Shown: positions 51,032-60,458 of the stretch, piece after piece
Position numbering within the stretch: the stretch's first letter is position 1
Layout: every line of letters begins with the position of its first letter
DNA from: Marivita sp. XM-24bin2
GTDB taxonomy: Bacteria; Pseudomonadota; Alphaproteobacteria; Rhodobacterales; Rhodobacteraceae
DNA: 64,000 bases
Assembly: GCA_003149565.1 (NCBI GenBank)
Contig: QCWH01000002.1
Coordinates: forward strand, 79,209-143,208
Reading direction: 5' to 3'
Notes under the pieces: generated by a model
The model's database searches: none
What the model was told of the DNA's origin: nothing
The model's input: the letters and a program-made list of their open reading frames with translations, nothing else
Translations under genes and position numbers: made by a program

Positions 51032-53247
51032 CAGGCTGTGGCTTCACGCTTCAAACCGGCCAGTTGCTGCAGTCCAACCGGAGCCATAACGAGCAATGCA
51101 ACCAAATCGGATTCAAGGCTTGGTGCCACCAAGAGCAGTCCCCCGATTGCCATTAGCAGTCTCCACAGTCCCCGAAGTGGCGCTAGGAAAAATGCAGAAA
51201 CTGCTGTTGCAATGGCGAACACACCCAGAGCGCAGGTCGTGGTGACCTGAAGGAAACTTATAAGTGTGAAATGCTCTTCCAAAACGATCAGCATCGTTGG
51301 TGCGTAGACAAAAACCATTGGCACCATCAGCTTGCCCAATCCCAGTGTGAACGCGTTTAATCCAGTCCGGAATGGGTTAGAGCCAGCAATTCCTGCTGCG
51401 GCATAGGCGGACGCACAAACGGGTGGTGTGATCTCGGAAATAACCCCGTAGTAGAGCACAAACATATGGGTTGCCAACGGTGGGACACCAAGTTGGCTCA
51501 GAGCGGGCGTGGCGACAGCGACCAACATGATATAGAGCGCGGTCGTTGGCAGGCCGGCGCCCATTAGAATACAGGCCATTGCGATAAGCATGAGCGACAC
51601 AAATTGCTGAATCGAGGATTGGTCAAACATCGCGAGCGACGTCCAATCCAATAGAGGGGCAAGAGTAATGGCAATATCAGCGGCACCGCCGGTAACCATG
51701 AAGCCCAACCGGAAGCCCACGCCTGTGGTGTTGATCACGCCGACGACAATGCCCACGGCGGCCGATGCGGCGCCAACCGCCAGAGCGTATTGCACCCCAA
51801 CGTGAAAACTATCGAACAGGTCGCGAAAGCTCTGCCGTTCGTTGCGATGAAGTGTGCCAACAAGTGTCAGACCTGCCAGAATGCCAGCGATTGTCGGGCT
51901 GTACCCTTCTCCGGAATACGGTGAGGCCTTCCAGAATACGAATCCGAGAAATGCAAGCGGTACGACGAGTGTTGCCGGTTTGTCGAAGGCGCAGAAACCC
52001 ACAATTATGCATAGGATCAAACCAACAAAAGCGGCCATATTGGGTGAGTAACCCGAGAACAGTATGATCAGCAGGGCAATCAGGGGAATAATGGTGAACC
52101 ACCCATCCTTCCAGACCTGCACAACTTTTGGGAGCTCTTCCTTTGGATAGGCGTGCAATCCGAGCTTTTTGGCAGTGAAATGCACAATGGACAGAACACC
52201 GATATAGTGCATCAGAGCGGGCACGATCGCGGCGATGACGATGGTGGTGTAGGGCACCTCGAGGTATTCCGCCATCAGGAAGGATGCGGCCCCCATGATC
52301 GGTGGTGTGATTTGACCTCCAGCCGAAGAGGCCGCCTCAACGCCGCCGGCAAAATGGCCCGGATACCCCATCTTCTTCATATTCGGGATGGTCAATGACC
52401 CGGTTGAAACTGTGTTTGCGATCGAGCTGCCGGAGATGGTTCCAAAAAATGCAGATGACACAACGGACACTTTTGCCGGGCCGCCTGTATAGCGCCCGGC
52501 GAGGATCATGGCGTTATCAACAAAGAACTGTCCAAGACCCATCCGTTGAGCGACCACGCCAAATAGTACGAAGTGGAACACGACCGTCGACACCACCCAT
52601 AGTGTCACGCCGAAGATGCCCTCGGACGGGAAGTACATGTTGTTGACGAACTGATGCCAATCCACGCCGGGATGTTTTAGAATTTGTGCCGGCATGTATG
52701 GCCCAAAAAGGGCATAGGACATGAATACAAGAATGATGAGCGGTAGAACAAAACCGATGGTGCGTCGCGCTATCTCCAGGGTTGTAAGGATTAAAACAGA
52801 GCCAAAGAAAACGTCCAGAGACGACGGGTTCCCCTGGCGTAAGGCTTGTTCATCCAACTCGAACCCAAAGCCTGAAAAGCCCCTCCAACTCACCCACAAG
52901 AACAGCGAAGCCGCAATGGCCAGCCCCGCTAGTATCCAGTCATAAAGTGGTACGTTTCCCGGCGCCCACCAGCGTCCACCTTGGAAAGCCAGACTTTGAG
53001 ATGTCTTGACCAACGGGAAGCCGACAAAAATGAAGAGGAACAGCCCTGCCAGATGGATACCCATATGCACGTGATCAACAGGCGTGCCGAAGCCCGCTGT
53101 CCACAGATGATAGAGTGCGAAGGCAATGGTAGCCCAATAAATCAGCCGTGTGAGTGCCGGGCCGTTGTCCCGCGTGTTGAGCGCTGTGTCATACTTCTTC
53201 TCAAGCTCCTCAAGCGCAACATTGTCGAGATGTGATTGCAGTGGCAT
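51031..53247 (-). CDS. TRAP transporter permease, fused small and large subunits (4TM/12TM)
   Basis: 738 residues with about 17-18 helices. The N-terminal third is DctQ-like, the rest DctM-like: FFGTISGSSIANTVSTGSLTIPNMKKMGYPGHFAGGVEAASSAGGQITPPIMGAA is the core TRAP motif, with LLIAMACILMGAGLPTTALYIMLV and SEITPPVCASAYAAAGIAGSNP later. Fused permeases of this kind work with TAXI-type binding proteins, as here. Ion-driven import of an organic solute. Confidence 0.92.
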   Translation of the reverse strand: MPLQSHLDNVALEELEKKYDTALNTRDNGPALTRLIYWATIAFALYHLWTAGFGTPVDHVHMGIHLAGLFLFIFVGFPLVKTSQSLAFQGGRWWAPGNVPLYDWILAGLAIAASLFLWVSWRGFSGFGFELDEQALRQGNPSSLDVFFGSVLILTTLEIARRTIGFVLPLIILVFMSYALFGPYMPAQILKHPGVDWHQFVNNMYFPSEGIFGVTLWVVSTVVFHFVLFGVVAQRMGLGQFFVDNAMILAGRYTGGPAKVSVVSSAFFGTISGSSIANTVSTGSLTIPNMKKMGYPGHFAGGVEAASSAGGQITPPIMGAASFLMAEYLEVPYTTIVIAAIVPALMHYIGVLSIVHFTAKKLGLHAYPKEELPKVVQVWKDGWFTIIPLIALLIILFSGYSPNMAAFVGLILCIIVGFCAFDKPATLVVPLAFLGFVFWKASPYSGEGYSPTIAGILAGLTLVGTLHRNERQSFRDLFDSFHVGVQYALAVGAASAAVGIVVGVINTTGVGFRLGFMVTGGAADIAITLAPLLDWTSLAMFDQSSIQQFVSLMLIAMACILMGAGLPTTALYIMLVAVATPALSQLGVPPLATHMFVLYYGVISEITPPVCASAYAAAGIAGSNPFRTGLNAFTLGLGKLMVPMVFVYAPTMLIVLEEHFTLISFLQVTTTCALGVFAIATAVSAFFLAPLRGLWRLLMAIGGLLLVAPSLESDLVALLVMAPVGLQQLAGLKREATA

Positions 53248-53309
53248 CGGCTGGGGCGTCCTTGCGAAAACGTGTTTTTAAGGGCGGCAGATCGAGCCGC
53301 ATATAAAAA

Positions 53310-53339
53310 CGGCGGCACATTTGTTTGCATGTGCCGCCG
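53310..53339 (-). terminator. Terminator-like hairpin between TAXI binding-protein and TRAP permease genes
   Basis: On the minus strand CGGCGGCACAT-N8-ATGTGCCGCCG is followed directly by TTTTTAT, a textbook factor-independent terminator. It sits 13 bases after the TAXI stop and 62 bases before the permease start, so it should give partial termination and excess binding protein. Confidence 0.8.
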
Positions 53340-53352
53340 CTAGCAGATTTGG

Positions 53353-54363
53353 TTACTTCAAAAGTCCAACTTCGCGATAAAAGCGTTCTGCGCCCGGGTG
53401 AAGCGGAACCCCGATACCTTCGACACCGTCGAGTGCGGTCTCAAGAGTGATGACCTTGCCTTTCGGGTGGCCATTGTCGAGCAGCTTGCGCGCTGTGTCC
53501 GACCACATAGCCTTTGTCACACCGTAGATCAGATCTTCGTCAACATTTGCGTTGGTGACAAAAATCCCGCTGACGGCAACGGTGTTCACATCATATGTCA
53601 CGCCGGGATATGTCCCTGCCGGAATGGTCGAGGGAATGTAGTATGGAACTGTGGCATTGGCCTGTGCCACTTCTTCATCGGTGAAGTTGTAAAGCTCCAT
53701 GCCCTTGGTGTTATCAAGCTGGATCATGGCCGCCACCGGTGTACCAGCTGCGTAGAAGTAGGCATCCAACTGACCGTCGGCCAAGCGTTCAGCCGATTGC
53801 GAGTTGTTCAGTTCTGCTTCGTCAATATTGTCACGGTTAACGCCATGATCACCAATGATCAGTTCCACGGCGATCTGGGTGCCAGAACCAGCCTGCGCGA
53901 TACCAACTCGCTTGCCCTTCAGATCCGCCAATCCATTAAGCGATCCACCCTTCGGAAGCACAAGGTGCAGGTCTTCCGGAAAAAGATTGGCAATCACCCG
54001 CAGGTCCGGTTTGGCGTTACCTTCGTACTTGCCGATGCCGTGATAGGCAAAGTGAAGGGTGGCAGCGCCTGAGAGGCCCGCTTCCATCTGGCCTGCTTGA
54101 ATCGCGTTTACATTGTGCGCGCTTGCATTGGTCGATTGCGCGATTGCGACAAGACCCGGCACGCCACAGTTTCCGCCCTCTTCACAGGCACGGCTGCCTG
54201 GTGGGTTGGAAATAGCGTTCGCGATAATGCCGCCAATTGGGAAGTAGGTGCCGCCCGCACCTCCGGTGCCGATCCGAAAGAATGTCATGTCCTGAGCTAT
54301 TGCCGCTCCGGCCATCATGGTGCAGGCCAACGCGGCCCCGGTGATTTTTCCTACAAAGTTCAT
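53353..54363 (-). CDS. TAXI family TRAP transporter solute-binding protein
   Basis: 336 residues with a signal peptide (MNFVGKITGAALACTMMAGAAIAQ). FRIGTGGAGGTYFPIGGIIANAIS is the family N-terminus, VPGLVAIAQSTNASAHNVNAIQAGQMEAGLSG the next strand, and DLKGKRVGIAQAGSGTQIAVELIIGDHGV a hallmark segment. It binds the solute for the fused TRAP permease. A CEEGGNC pair may form a disulfide in the periplasm. Divergent from a LysR regulator. Confidence 0.92.
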   Translation of the reverse strand: MNFVGKITGAALACTMMAGAAIAQDMTFFRIGTGGAGGTYFPIGGIIANAISNPPGSRACEEGGNCGVPGLVAIAQSTNASAHNVNAIQAGQMEAGLSGAATLHFAYHGIGKYEGNAKPDLRVIANLFPEDLHLVLPKGGSLNGLADLKGKRVGIAQAGSGTQIAVELIIGDHGVNRDNIDEAELNNSQSAERLADGQLDAYFYAAGTPVAAMIQLDNTKGMELYNFTDEEVAQANATVPYYIPSTIPAGTYPGVTYDVNTVAVSGIFVTNANVDEDLIYGVTKAMWSDTARKLLDNGHPKGKVITLETALDGVEGIGVPLHPGAERFYREVGLLK

Positions 54364-54508
54364 GCGTGTTGTCTCCCTGTTGTACTGCGCCCGTTTGAGC
54401 AGACGTCTTCAACGCAAATTCGCGGTTCAAAGTTGGAACGGAAATTGGATAAAAACAAACTCGAAATTGTATGTTATCTATAGAAAATGTTTATGATTTG
54501 GGGGCCGA

Positions 54509-55438
54509 ATGAACCTTCAGCAACTGGCGGTGTTTCGTGAAGTGATGAAAACTGGCTCTGTCAGTCAGGCCGCTCGCAATTTGCATCGAACGCAGCCTGC
54601 TGTCAGTGCTTCGCTCAAGGCGCTGGAGGAAAGCTTGAACATCAAGCTGTTCTACAGGGAAGGACGCAGTCTCGTTCCGGTTCCCGAAGCACATTACCTG
54701 CTGTCCGAGGCGTCTGAGGTCCTGGATCGCCTTAGCGCTGCAGAGCAGAATCTGACTGCACTTCGAGACCGCCGAACCGGGCGGCTGCGCATTGTCGCAA
54801 TGCCTGGGCCGTCTTCGTACCTCCTTCCCGAGTTTATAAGTCGCTTTATCGAGGATCGACCCGATGTTCGCGTCACGGTTGCCACACGCAGTTCGCTGCA
54901 AGTGCGCAATCTGATTGCGTCACAAGGCTTTGATGTCGGATTCTGTGACTCTGAGGTTCTAGAGGAGCCGGATCGACTCCTTCTTAACGTAGACCTTTCT
55001 TGCAATTGTCTGTGCGCTGTGTCGTCTGATCATCCACTGGCAAAAAAGCAGGTCATCACCGCCAAGGATCTAGATGGTCATCCAATGGGTGCGCTGCAGC
55101 CAACCCATTCCACGTTTGAAAATACGCAGGCCGCGTTCGCCGACGCGAATTCTGAATTTAATCTCCGCATAGATACGCAGTATTTTCTGCCGCTCTTCTC
55201 ATATGTCGAAGCTCAGCAGATTTGTGCTGTGGTCGATGTCCTGAGTGCGATTTCATACCTACAAAGTCACGGTGACGCCGCTCGCATCACCTTCCGTCCG
55301 TTCGAGCCTGTGGTCCCGTTCGGTTATTCCATTCTGACACCGCATCAAAGGCCACTCTCTCGCTTGGCAGATGAGTTTGTCGCCCAATGGAAAGGCTGGC
55401 TCACCGACAGCATCAAGAACACCGATTTCTCATCTTGA
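54509..55438 (+). CDS. LysR family transcriptional regulator
   Basis: 309 residues. HTH LAVFREVMKTGSVSQAARNLHRTQPAVSASLKALEESLNIKLFYREGR, then a type 2 periplasmic-fold effector domain (GRLRIVAMPGPSSYLLPEFISRFIEDRPDVRVTVATRS). It is divergent from the TAXI-TRAP-DadA operon (145 bases between starts), the classic LysR arrangement, and probably activates it in response to the solute. The A/T-rich spacer 54460-54500 could hold its site but no clear T-N11-A dyad stands out. Confidence 0.9.
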   Translation: MNLQQLAVFREVMKTGSVSQAARNLHRTQPAVSASLKALEESLNIKLFYREGRSLVPVPEAHYLLSEASEVLDRLSAAEQNLTALRDRRTGRLRIVAMPGPSSYLLPEFISRFIEDRPDVRVTVATRSSLQVRNLIASQGFDVGFCDSEVLEEPDRLLLNVDLSCNCLCAVSSDHPLAKKQVITAKDLDGHPMGALQPTHSTFENTQAAFADANSEFNLRIDTQYFLPLFSYVEAQQICAVVDVLSAISYLQSHGDAARITFRPFEPVVPFGYSILTPHQRPLSRLADEFVAQWKGWLTDSIKNTDFSS

Positions 55439-56698
55439 GTGAACAGCGTTTTCGTATCGGTTCAGCACGTTTTCGACGGCATGCAATAATGCCTCTCTTG
55501 CTGTGCAAGACGTGCTGTCTGTGGTCATCGACGGGAGGTACTGACTTGCAAGCGGTGTCGGGATGTCTTGATTGTCCAATCGCTCAAGGAGTTCGGTGAC
55601 CGCTGAGGTGGCGGTCTCCGCAGGCCAGTAGTAGCGTATTCTGTCTGACAGGCTGAAATGGCGTTGCAGCCATTTTTGGGTCTCCGTTCCGTCGTAGTAC
55701 TTCAGCCAATTATCAGGCGACGCTTGCATAACATCCTCCATTGCCAGCATCAGGCGATTTCGTGGGGGGGACTGTTCAAGGACGTCCGCCACTGCATCCA
55801 GCCCATAAAGAGCCTCCCGGAGCGCAAATGTCAGCCAAGGTCCGACCTTTAGGATCGCAAAGCCGCCGTTGACGAGTGCGGCAAGGTTCGCTTCGGTTTG
55901 GTAGTCTGTCGAATGTGCTTCAAAAACCAAGCCTGGCAGTTGCTTTAGATATTTCGTCAGGTTGGCAGCCTTTTGGGGCTCAAAATGGATAACATCGCTG
56001 TGGCCGAATTCGACGCCGGGCTGGACAACCAAGCCGATAACACGTTCGAAAACATCAATAATCCCGCGCTGTGCAAACGCTTCGCGATGGATGGCGTAAG
56101 TCTGCTCGACAGCCTCCGGTGTCGTGATCTTGAGGTCATGGCCGTTCAAAGCTTCGGTCGCGCCGCCCGGTACAGGAACTTCTGTGCCAATAATATAGAC
56201 AGGTGATGGATTGCCCGGTGCATGAGCCTCGGCAATTTCGGCCAGACGGGCTGCGCGGGCTGCGGTTTCTTCGTCGTTTAACGCGACCGGTTCGCCCTTG
56301 CAGCCCATTGATGTATCCAAATGAAGCTTGGTGAACCCAGCAGCGGCGAATGCAGCGATCATTTCGTCCGCCTTTTTCATGGCGTCCTCGGCGTCGAGAG
56401 TTTTCCATGGGTTCGGTCCGAGATGATCACCCCCCAAAATGATCTCGACGGTCTCGCAGTCCGAGCTAAGGGCGATTTGCTCGACGAAGTTGCGGAAGCC
56501 TTGGGGCGTCATCCCCGTGTACCCGCCATCTTGATTGACTTGATTGCACGTCGCTTCGATCAATGCTGGCCGATCGAGGCGCTTCGCGATCCTCAAGGCT
56601 GCCTCAATTACGATTGGATGCGCCGAACAGACAGACGTAATTCCCTGCGGGGTGCCGGCATGAAAGGCTTCCGGTAAGGCGAGAAGAGGGTGGCGCAT
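55430..56698 (-). CDS. GatZ/KbaZ homologue, probable tagatose-6-phosphate 4-epimerase
   Basis: 422 residues. GITSVCSAHPIVIEAALR, ATCNQVNQDGGYTGMTP, LGGDHLGPNPWKTLDAEDAM and HLDTSMGCKGE, VYIIGTEVPVPGGATEAL, VFEAHSTDYQTEANLAALV define the GatZ/KbaZ family. In enteric bacteria GatZ is the partner of aldolase GatY, but no GatY/KbaY gene is seen here. In Agrobacterium galactitol/altritol catabolism a GatZ-type protein was shown to epimerise D-tagatose 6-phosphate to fructose 6-phosphate, which fits a locus with a PfkB kinase and polyol transporter. Coupled by TGATG to the kinase gene. Confidence 0.85.
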   Translation of the reverse strand: MRHPLLALPEAFHAGTPQGITSVCSAHPIVIEAALRIAKRLDRPALIEATCNQVNQDGGYTGMTPQGFRNFVEQIALSSDCETVEIILGGDHLGPNPWKTLDAEDAMKKADEMIAAFAAAGFTKLHLDTSMGCKGEPVALNDEETAARAARLAEIAEAHAPGNPSPVYIIGTEVPVPGGATEALNGHDLKITTPEAVEQTYAIHREAFAQRGIIDVFERVIGLVVQPGVEFGHSDVIHFEPQKAANLTKYLKQLPGLVFEAHSTDYQTEANLAALVNGGFAILKVGPWLTFALREALYGLDAVADVLEQSPPRNRLMLAMEDVMQASPDNWLKYYDGTETQKWLQRHFSLSDRIRYYWPAETATSAVTELLERLDNQDIPTPLASQYLPSMTTDSTSCTAREALLHAVENVLNRYENAVHSR

Positions 56699-57645
56699 CA
56701 GGCAGGCTCTCCGTGGTGTCTAAGGAATGCATCTATTTCTTCGGCATTGCTGGTGCCTTCCATCGGTCCGCGTTTGCCAACCGCCAAGGCGCCCGAGGCA
56801 GATGCGCGGAGAAGCGCGGTGGCTGGGTCCGTGCCTCTGAGCCAGTAGGTTGCGAAGGCTCCGCCGAAGCAGTCACCAGCGCCAGTCGGATCAATCTCGT
56901 CTACTGAAAATGCCCGAGCAGTGACTGATTGCTGCAAGTCGTGGAAGGTGGCTCCCTTCGACCCTTTCTTGTGGACGACTGCGGAAATGCCTTTGCCAAA
57001 CAACTCTGCCAGCGCGTCGTCTTCGTTCGATGCTTCGGTGAGCAAAGTTAATTCGTCACCGCTGGGCAAGAACAGGTCTGTTTGATCAAGTAACTGATGC
57101 ATTGCTTGTCGCATTCCATCCTTTTTCAGCATCTCTTTGCGGAGGTTAGGGTCGAACGAAACGCTTCCTCCGCGACGTTTGACCAACTGAGCTGCGCGGA
57201 GGTTGAGTTCGATGAATGTGGGCGAGGACAACGAAGATCCCATGACATGCAGGTGATCCGCGCTGTCAAACAAGGTCTGAGCCGCCTGTGTCATGTCGAC
57301 TTGCCCGCAAGCCGAGTGTTCTATGTTGAAGATGAAATCGCGTGAACCGTCTTGTCGATAGCGCACGAATGCCGTTCCAGTCGGACGGGTCAGGTCCTCG
57401 GATATCGCAGAGACGTCGACCCCGTCAGACTGTAACCGAGAAATGTTCAAGCGCCCAAAATCATCGCAACCTACCGATGAAACAATGCCGCAAGGTTGTC
57501 CGAGCTTCGCAACCTGATCGATAAAGATCGCGGGAGCGCCGGAAGGAAAGGGTCCGGTGAGGGCGAGAGGCGTCAGGAACCCGTCGCCAATTTGGTCGGC
57601 CATGATCTCGACCAGGATCTCGCCAATAACGATGATTTTCTTCAT
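56698..57645 (-). CDS. PfkB family sugar kinase, probable tagatose/fructose kinase
   Basis: 315 residues. IIVIGEILVEIMA start, a glycine-rich substrate region (GAPAIFIDQVAKLG, SSVGCDDFGRLN), and the C-terminal ATP/anion-hole signature DPTGAGDCFGGAFATYWL with catalytic Asp. AGGAGATCC precedes the ATG at 57645; the frame stays open upstream without a site. It likely phosphorylates the ketohexose formed by the polyol dehydrogenase of the divergent operon, supplying the GatZ-like epimerase. Tagatose is favoured over fructose by that neighbour, but this is inference. Confidence 0.87.
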   Translation of the reverse strand: MKKIIVIGEILVEIMADQIGDGFLTPLALTGPFPSGAPAIFIDQVAKLGQPCGIVSSVGCDDFGRLNISRLQSDGVDVSAISEDLTRPTGTAFVRYRQDGSRDFIFNIEHSACGQVDMTQAAQTLFDSADHLHVMGSSLSSPTFIELNLRAAQLVKRRGGSVSFDPNLRKEMLKKDGMRQAMHQLLDQTDLFLPSGDELTLLTEASNEDDALAELFGKGISAVVHKKGSKGATFHDLQQSVTARAFSVDEIDPTGAGDCFGGAFATYWLRGTDPATALLRASASGALAVGKRGPMEGTSNAEEIDAFLRHHGEPA

Positions 57646-57749
57646 GGATCTCCTAGCACTGTTGGTCACCGACGTGGACGCGTCTGGTGTTGCCTTGAGA
57701 GCAAGCGACCCTTGACGGGTGCCACTCTGCGCACATAAGGTCAAATTAA

Positions 57750-57763
57750 TTTCCGCGCGTAAA
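57750..57763. promoter_or_regulatory. Candidate LacI-family operator, copy 1
   Basis: TTTCCGCGCGTAAA, a palindrome centred on CGC|GCG with one mismatched pair. The core CGCGCGTAAA recurs at 58913-58922 in front of smoE. It lies between the divergent kinase and LacI genes, so it can serve both. Confidence 0.6.
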
Positions 57764-57851
57764 GATGTTTCTCAGTGCGCGGAGCTTCTGTGAGAGCATT
57801 CGCCTGTTTATAGTCTGGGCGGTGTTTGATGGTATCTGCGCGGGAAGCTCA

Positions 57852-58883
57852 ATGGATGGCAGTAAAATAAAGAATATGGACGAGTTCGCCGCGGTGGCGG
57901 GGATTTCGCGTCCAACGATTTCGAAGTACTTCCATGACCCGAGCAGTGTGAAGCAATCGACGCGTGCGCGCATCGAGGAGGCGCTGGACAAGCACGATTA
58001 TCGTCCAAACATCTTTGCGATGAACCAGAATCGCAAGTTGACGCGGACGGTGGGCATCGTCATGCCCTACCTTGCTGACCCCATTTTTGGCGAGATAGCC
58101 CGGACCATTGAGCGGCGCTGTATCGATGCTGGATATCGGACCGCGCTTTTTAGCTCGCACGGTGAGAGCTCTGGCGAGATAGAGGCTTTGGAAAGCTTGC
58201 GTGCATTGAGGCCTTCGGGCGTAATGTTGGCGCCCTTGGGGCGTTTCTCTGATCGTGATTTCATTTCAGGGTTCTGCGAAGAGTTTCCAACAGTCATATT
58301 TGACCGTGATATTGAGGGTGTCGGTGAGGCCTTTGTTGGCTCGGATAATGCAAGTTTTGTTAGTCAAAGCGTTGAATATCTGACCCGCATCGGGGATCCC
58401 CCATGCTTTTTCGAGATGAAGAATCCTGCAAACCCGAATTCAATAGCCCGCCGCCAGGGTTATATGAGGTCAATGCGCGAGCGTGGGTTCGAGCCAATGG
58501 TGGTTCAGGTGGATGGTGAGGGTTGGGAGTTCGAGCGAATCGGTTACGACGGCGGTCTTAGGGTGATTGAGAATCGCAGCCTTCCGACCAACACTGTTCT
58601 GTGCAGTAATGACCGCTTGGCGATCGGCTTTCTTGCCGCCTGCTATGAGAAAGGCCTGCGTGTCGGACGGGGCAGCGGGAGCGCCTTACGGGTTGCTGGA
58701 CACGATAATCACCCGCACGCTCGATTCACGTGCCCGTCCTTGACAACAGTGGCACATGAATATGAGGCGATCTCAGAAACCGGTGTATCGACCCTGTTTG
58801 ATTTGATTGAGCAGGGTGGCAGATTTGAGGGGCGACGTGTAGAGCGCCTGCCGACGCGTTTGATCATGAGGGACTCGGCCTGA
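57852..58883 (+). CDS. LacI family transcriptional regulator
   Basis: 343 residues from ATG 57852 (CGGGAAG upstream). N-terminal HTH with hinge: KNMDEFAAVAGISRPTISKYFHDPSSVKQSTRARIEEALDKHDYRPN; then a periplasmic-binding-like effector domain (TVGIVMPYLADPIFGEIARTIE, GVMLAPLGR, NTVLCSNDRLAIGF). Likely represses the kinase/epimerase genes and the smo operon until a hexitol or ketose binds. The frame continues upstream to 57765 without a better start. Confidence 0.92.
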   Translation: MDGSKIKNMDEFAAVAGISRPTISKYFHDPSSVKQSTRARIEEALDKHDYRPNIFAMNQNRKLTRTVGIVMPYLADPIFGEIARTIERRCIDAGYRTALFSSHGESSGEIEALESLRALRPSGVMLAPLGRFSDRDFISGFCEEFPTVIFDRDIEGVGEAFVGSDNASFVSQSVEYLTRIGDPPCFFEMKNPANPNSIARRQGYMRSMRERGFEPMVVQVDGEGWEFERIGYDGGLRVIENRSLPTNTVLCSNDRLAIGFLAACYEKGLRVGRGSGSALRVAGHDNHPHARFTCPSLTTVAHEYEAISETGVSTLFDLIEQGGRFEGRRVERLPTRLIMRDSA

Positions 58884-58908
58884 GTTCCAGCGTGCTCAGA
58901 GAATAAAT

Positions 58909-58922
58909 TTATCGCGCGTAAA
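58909..58922. promoter_or_regulatory. Candidate LacI-family operator, copy 2
   Basis: TTATCGCGCGTAAA, sharing CGCGCGTAAA with the site at 57750-57763, located about 72-85 bases upstream of the smoE start and just after the LacI stop. Confidence 0.6.
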
Positions 58923-58993
58923 AAAATCTTGCGTCGGCCGTTGCCTTGTGTTTATTTCGCCGCCAGGTCAATCAGCCACAGGGAGGAAAACTG

Positions 58994-60316
58994 ATGAACC
59001 TGAGGAAAACTTTTGCCTCTGCAACGGCTATGTCGCTTGTCATGAGCGCGGGGGCGTTTGCCGAAGAGATCACCATCGCGACCGTCAACAACGCCGATAT
59101 GATTGTCATGCAGGAACTCGCTCCGCAGTGGGAAGAGGCCACCGGAAATACGATCAATTGGGTTGTTCTAGAAGAAAACGTACTGCGTCAGCGTACCACC
59201 CAAGACATATCGACCAATGGCGGTTCGTTCGACATCATGTTCATCGGTGCGTACGAGACACCGATCTGGGGTGCCAATGGCTGGCTTGAGCCGCTGAATG
59301 AATTTGCCGACGATGCAGATTACGACCTCAATGATATTTTCCAGCTCGTCCGCAACGGTTTGTCGGACAGCGAAGGCAACCTTTACGCGCTGCCGCTCTA
59401 TTCCGAGACCTCTTTCACGTACTACCGGACTGACGTTTTTGAAGACAAAGGGATCGCCGTTCCTGAGGGTCAGCCGACTTACGAGGAATTCGCAGAGATG
59501 GCTGCGGCAGCCCACGATCCAGAAAACGGCATCTTCGGCACATGCCAGCGCGGCAAGGCTGGCTGGGGCGAGAACATGGCATTCGTGGGTCCGCTGGTAA
59601 ATGCGTTCGGCGGGCGTTGGTTTGACATGGACTGGCAGCCGCAGCTCGACTCGGAAGAGTGGAACAACGCAATCACCTACTACGTCGACCTTGTGAGCAA
59701 TTACGGGCCTCCGGGTGCGTCGTCGAATGGTCACAACGAAAACCGCGCTCTTTTCAAGGATGGCAAGTGTGCGACTTGGGTCGACGCGACTTCCGCTGCG
59801 ACGGACGTGAAGAATCCGGACACATCGTCCGTTGCGGACGTGACCGATTTCTTCAAGGCGCCCAAGCAGGTCACGGACAAAGGCACCGGTTGGTTCTGGT
59901 CCTGGGCGCTGGCAATCCCGGCAAGCTCGCAGAACAAAGACACCGCCAAGGACTTCCTGAAGTGGGCAACCTCGAAAGAGTATTTCGAGCTGGTCGGCGA
60001 AACGAAAGGTTGGGTGGCTGTCCCCAGCGGCACACGTCAGTCAATCGAAGCGGATCCGCGTCGTCTTGAGGCCGCGCCGTTCGCTTCAACCATCGTAGAT
60101 GCCATCCTCTCAGTTGACCCGGCTGACCCGACGCTTGAACCCGTTCCCTACACTGGTGTTCAGTTCGTCGCGATCCCCGAGTTCCAGGGTATCGGCAACT
60201 ATGTCGGTCAGCAGATTTCGGCGGCCCTCGCGGGTCAGCAGTCGGTCGAAGAGGCGCTGGCAAATAGCCAAACCTTCGCTGTCCGGGAAATGACCAAAGC
60301 CGGTTACATCAAGTAA
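58994..60316 (+). CDS. smoE: Polyol ABC transporter substrate-binding protein, SmoE-like
   Basis: 440 residues with signal peptide MNLRKTFASATAMSLVMSAGAFAEE. Family 1 sugar-binding protein: ISTNGGSFDIMFIGAYETPIWGANGWL, LPLYSETSFTYYRTDVF, GENMAFVGPLVNAFGGRWFDMDWQP and GTGWFWSWALAIPASSQNK are the segments seen in sorbitol/mannitol-binding SmoE proteins of Rhodobacteraceae. Binds a hexitol in the periplasm. GGGAGG precedes the ATG. Followed by an intercistronic hairpin before smoF. Confidence 0.9.
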   Translation: MNLRKTFASATAMSLVMSAGAFAEEITIATVNNADMIVMQELAPQWEEATGNTINWVVLEENVLRQRTTQDISTNGGSFDIMFIGAYETPIWGANGWLEPLNEFADDADYDLNDIFQLVRNGLSDSEGNLYALPLYSETSFTYYRTDVFEDKGIAVPEGQPTYEEFAEMAAAAHDPENGIFGTCQRGKAGWGENMAFVGPLVNAFGGRWFDMDWQPQLDSEEWNNAITYYVDLVSNYGPPGASSNGHNENRALFKDGKCATWVDATSAATDVKNPDTSSVADVTDFFKAPKQVTDKGTGWFWSWALAIPASSQNKDTAKDFLKWATSKEYFELVGETKGWVAVPSGTRQSIEADPRRLEAAPFASTIVDAILSVDPADPTLEPVPYTGVQFVAIPEFQGIGNYVGQQISAALAGQQSVEEALANSQTFAVREMTKAGYIK

Positions 60317-60329
60317 CCTCCTTCCGGAG

Positions 60330-60356
60330 TGGGCTGGCGCCTCACGCGCCAGCCCA
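60330..60356 (+). terminator. Intercistronic hairpin after smoE
   Basis: TGGGCTGGCGC-CTCAC-GCGCCAGCCCA, a perfect 11-base stem followed by TTTCC, starting 14 bases after the smoE stop and about 100 bases before smoF. Expected to stabilise smoE message or attenuate the permease genes. Confidence 0.75.
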
Positions 60357-60458
60357 TTTCCAGTTCACTTGTATCCAGTTCGTTGAGCATTTCAGCAAGT
60401 GCCCGTCCGTGGCATTTCCTCAAGTGCTATCCGCTATTCGTTTGGGAGGGCGAAGCGA

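Noticed and set aside
53398-54072. A 224-codon plus-strand frame
   Set aside because: Antisense to the TAXI binding-protein gene, which is clearly real.
54364-54508. A LysR T-N11-A box between the TAXI and LysR genes
   Set aside because: The spacer is A/T-rich and several weak dyads fit; none stands out enough to name.
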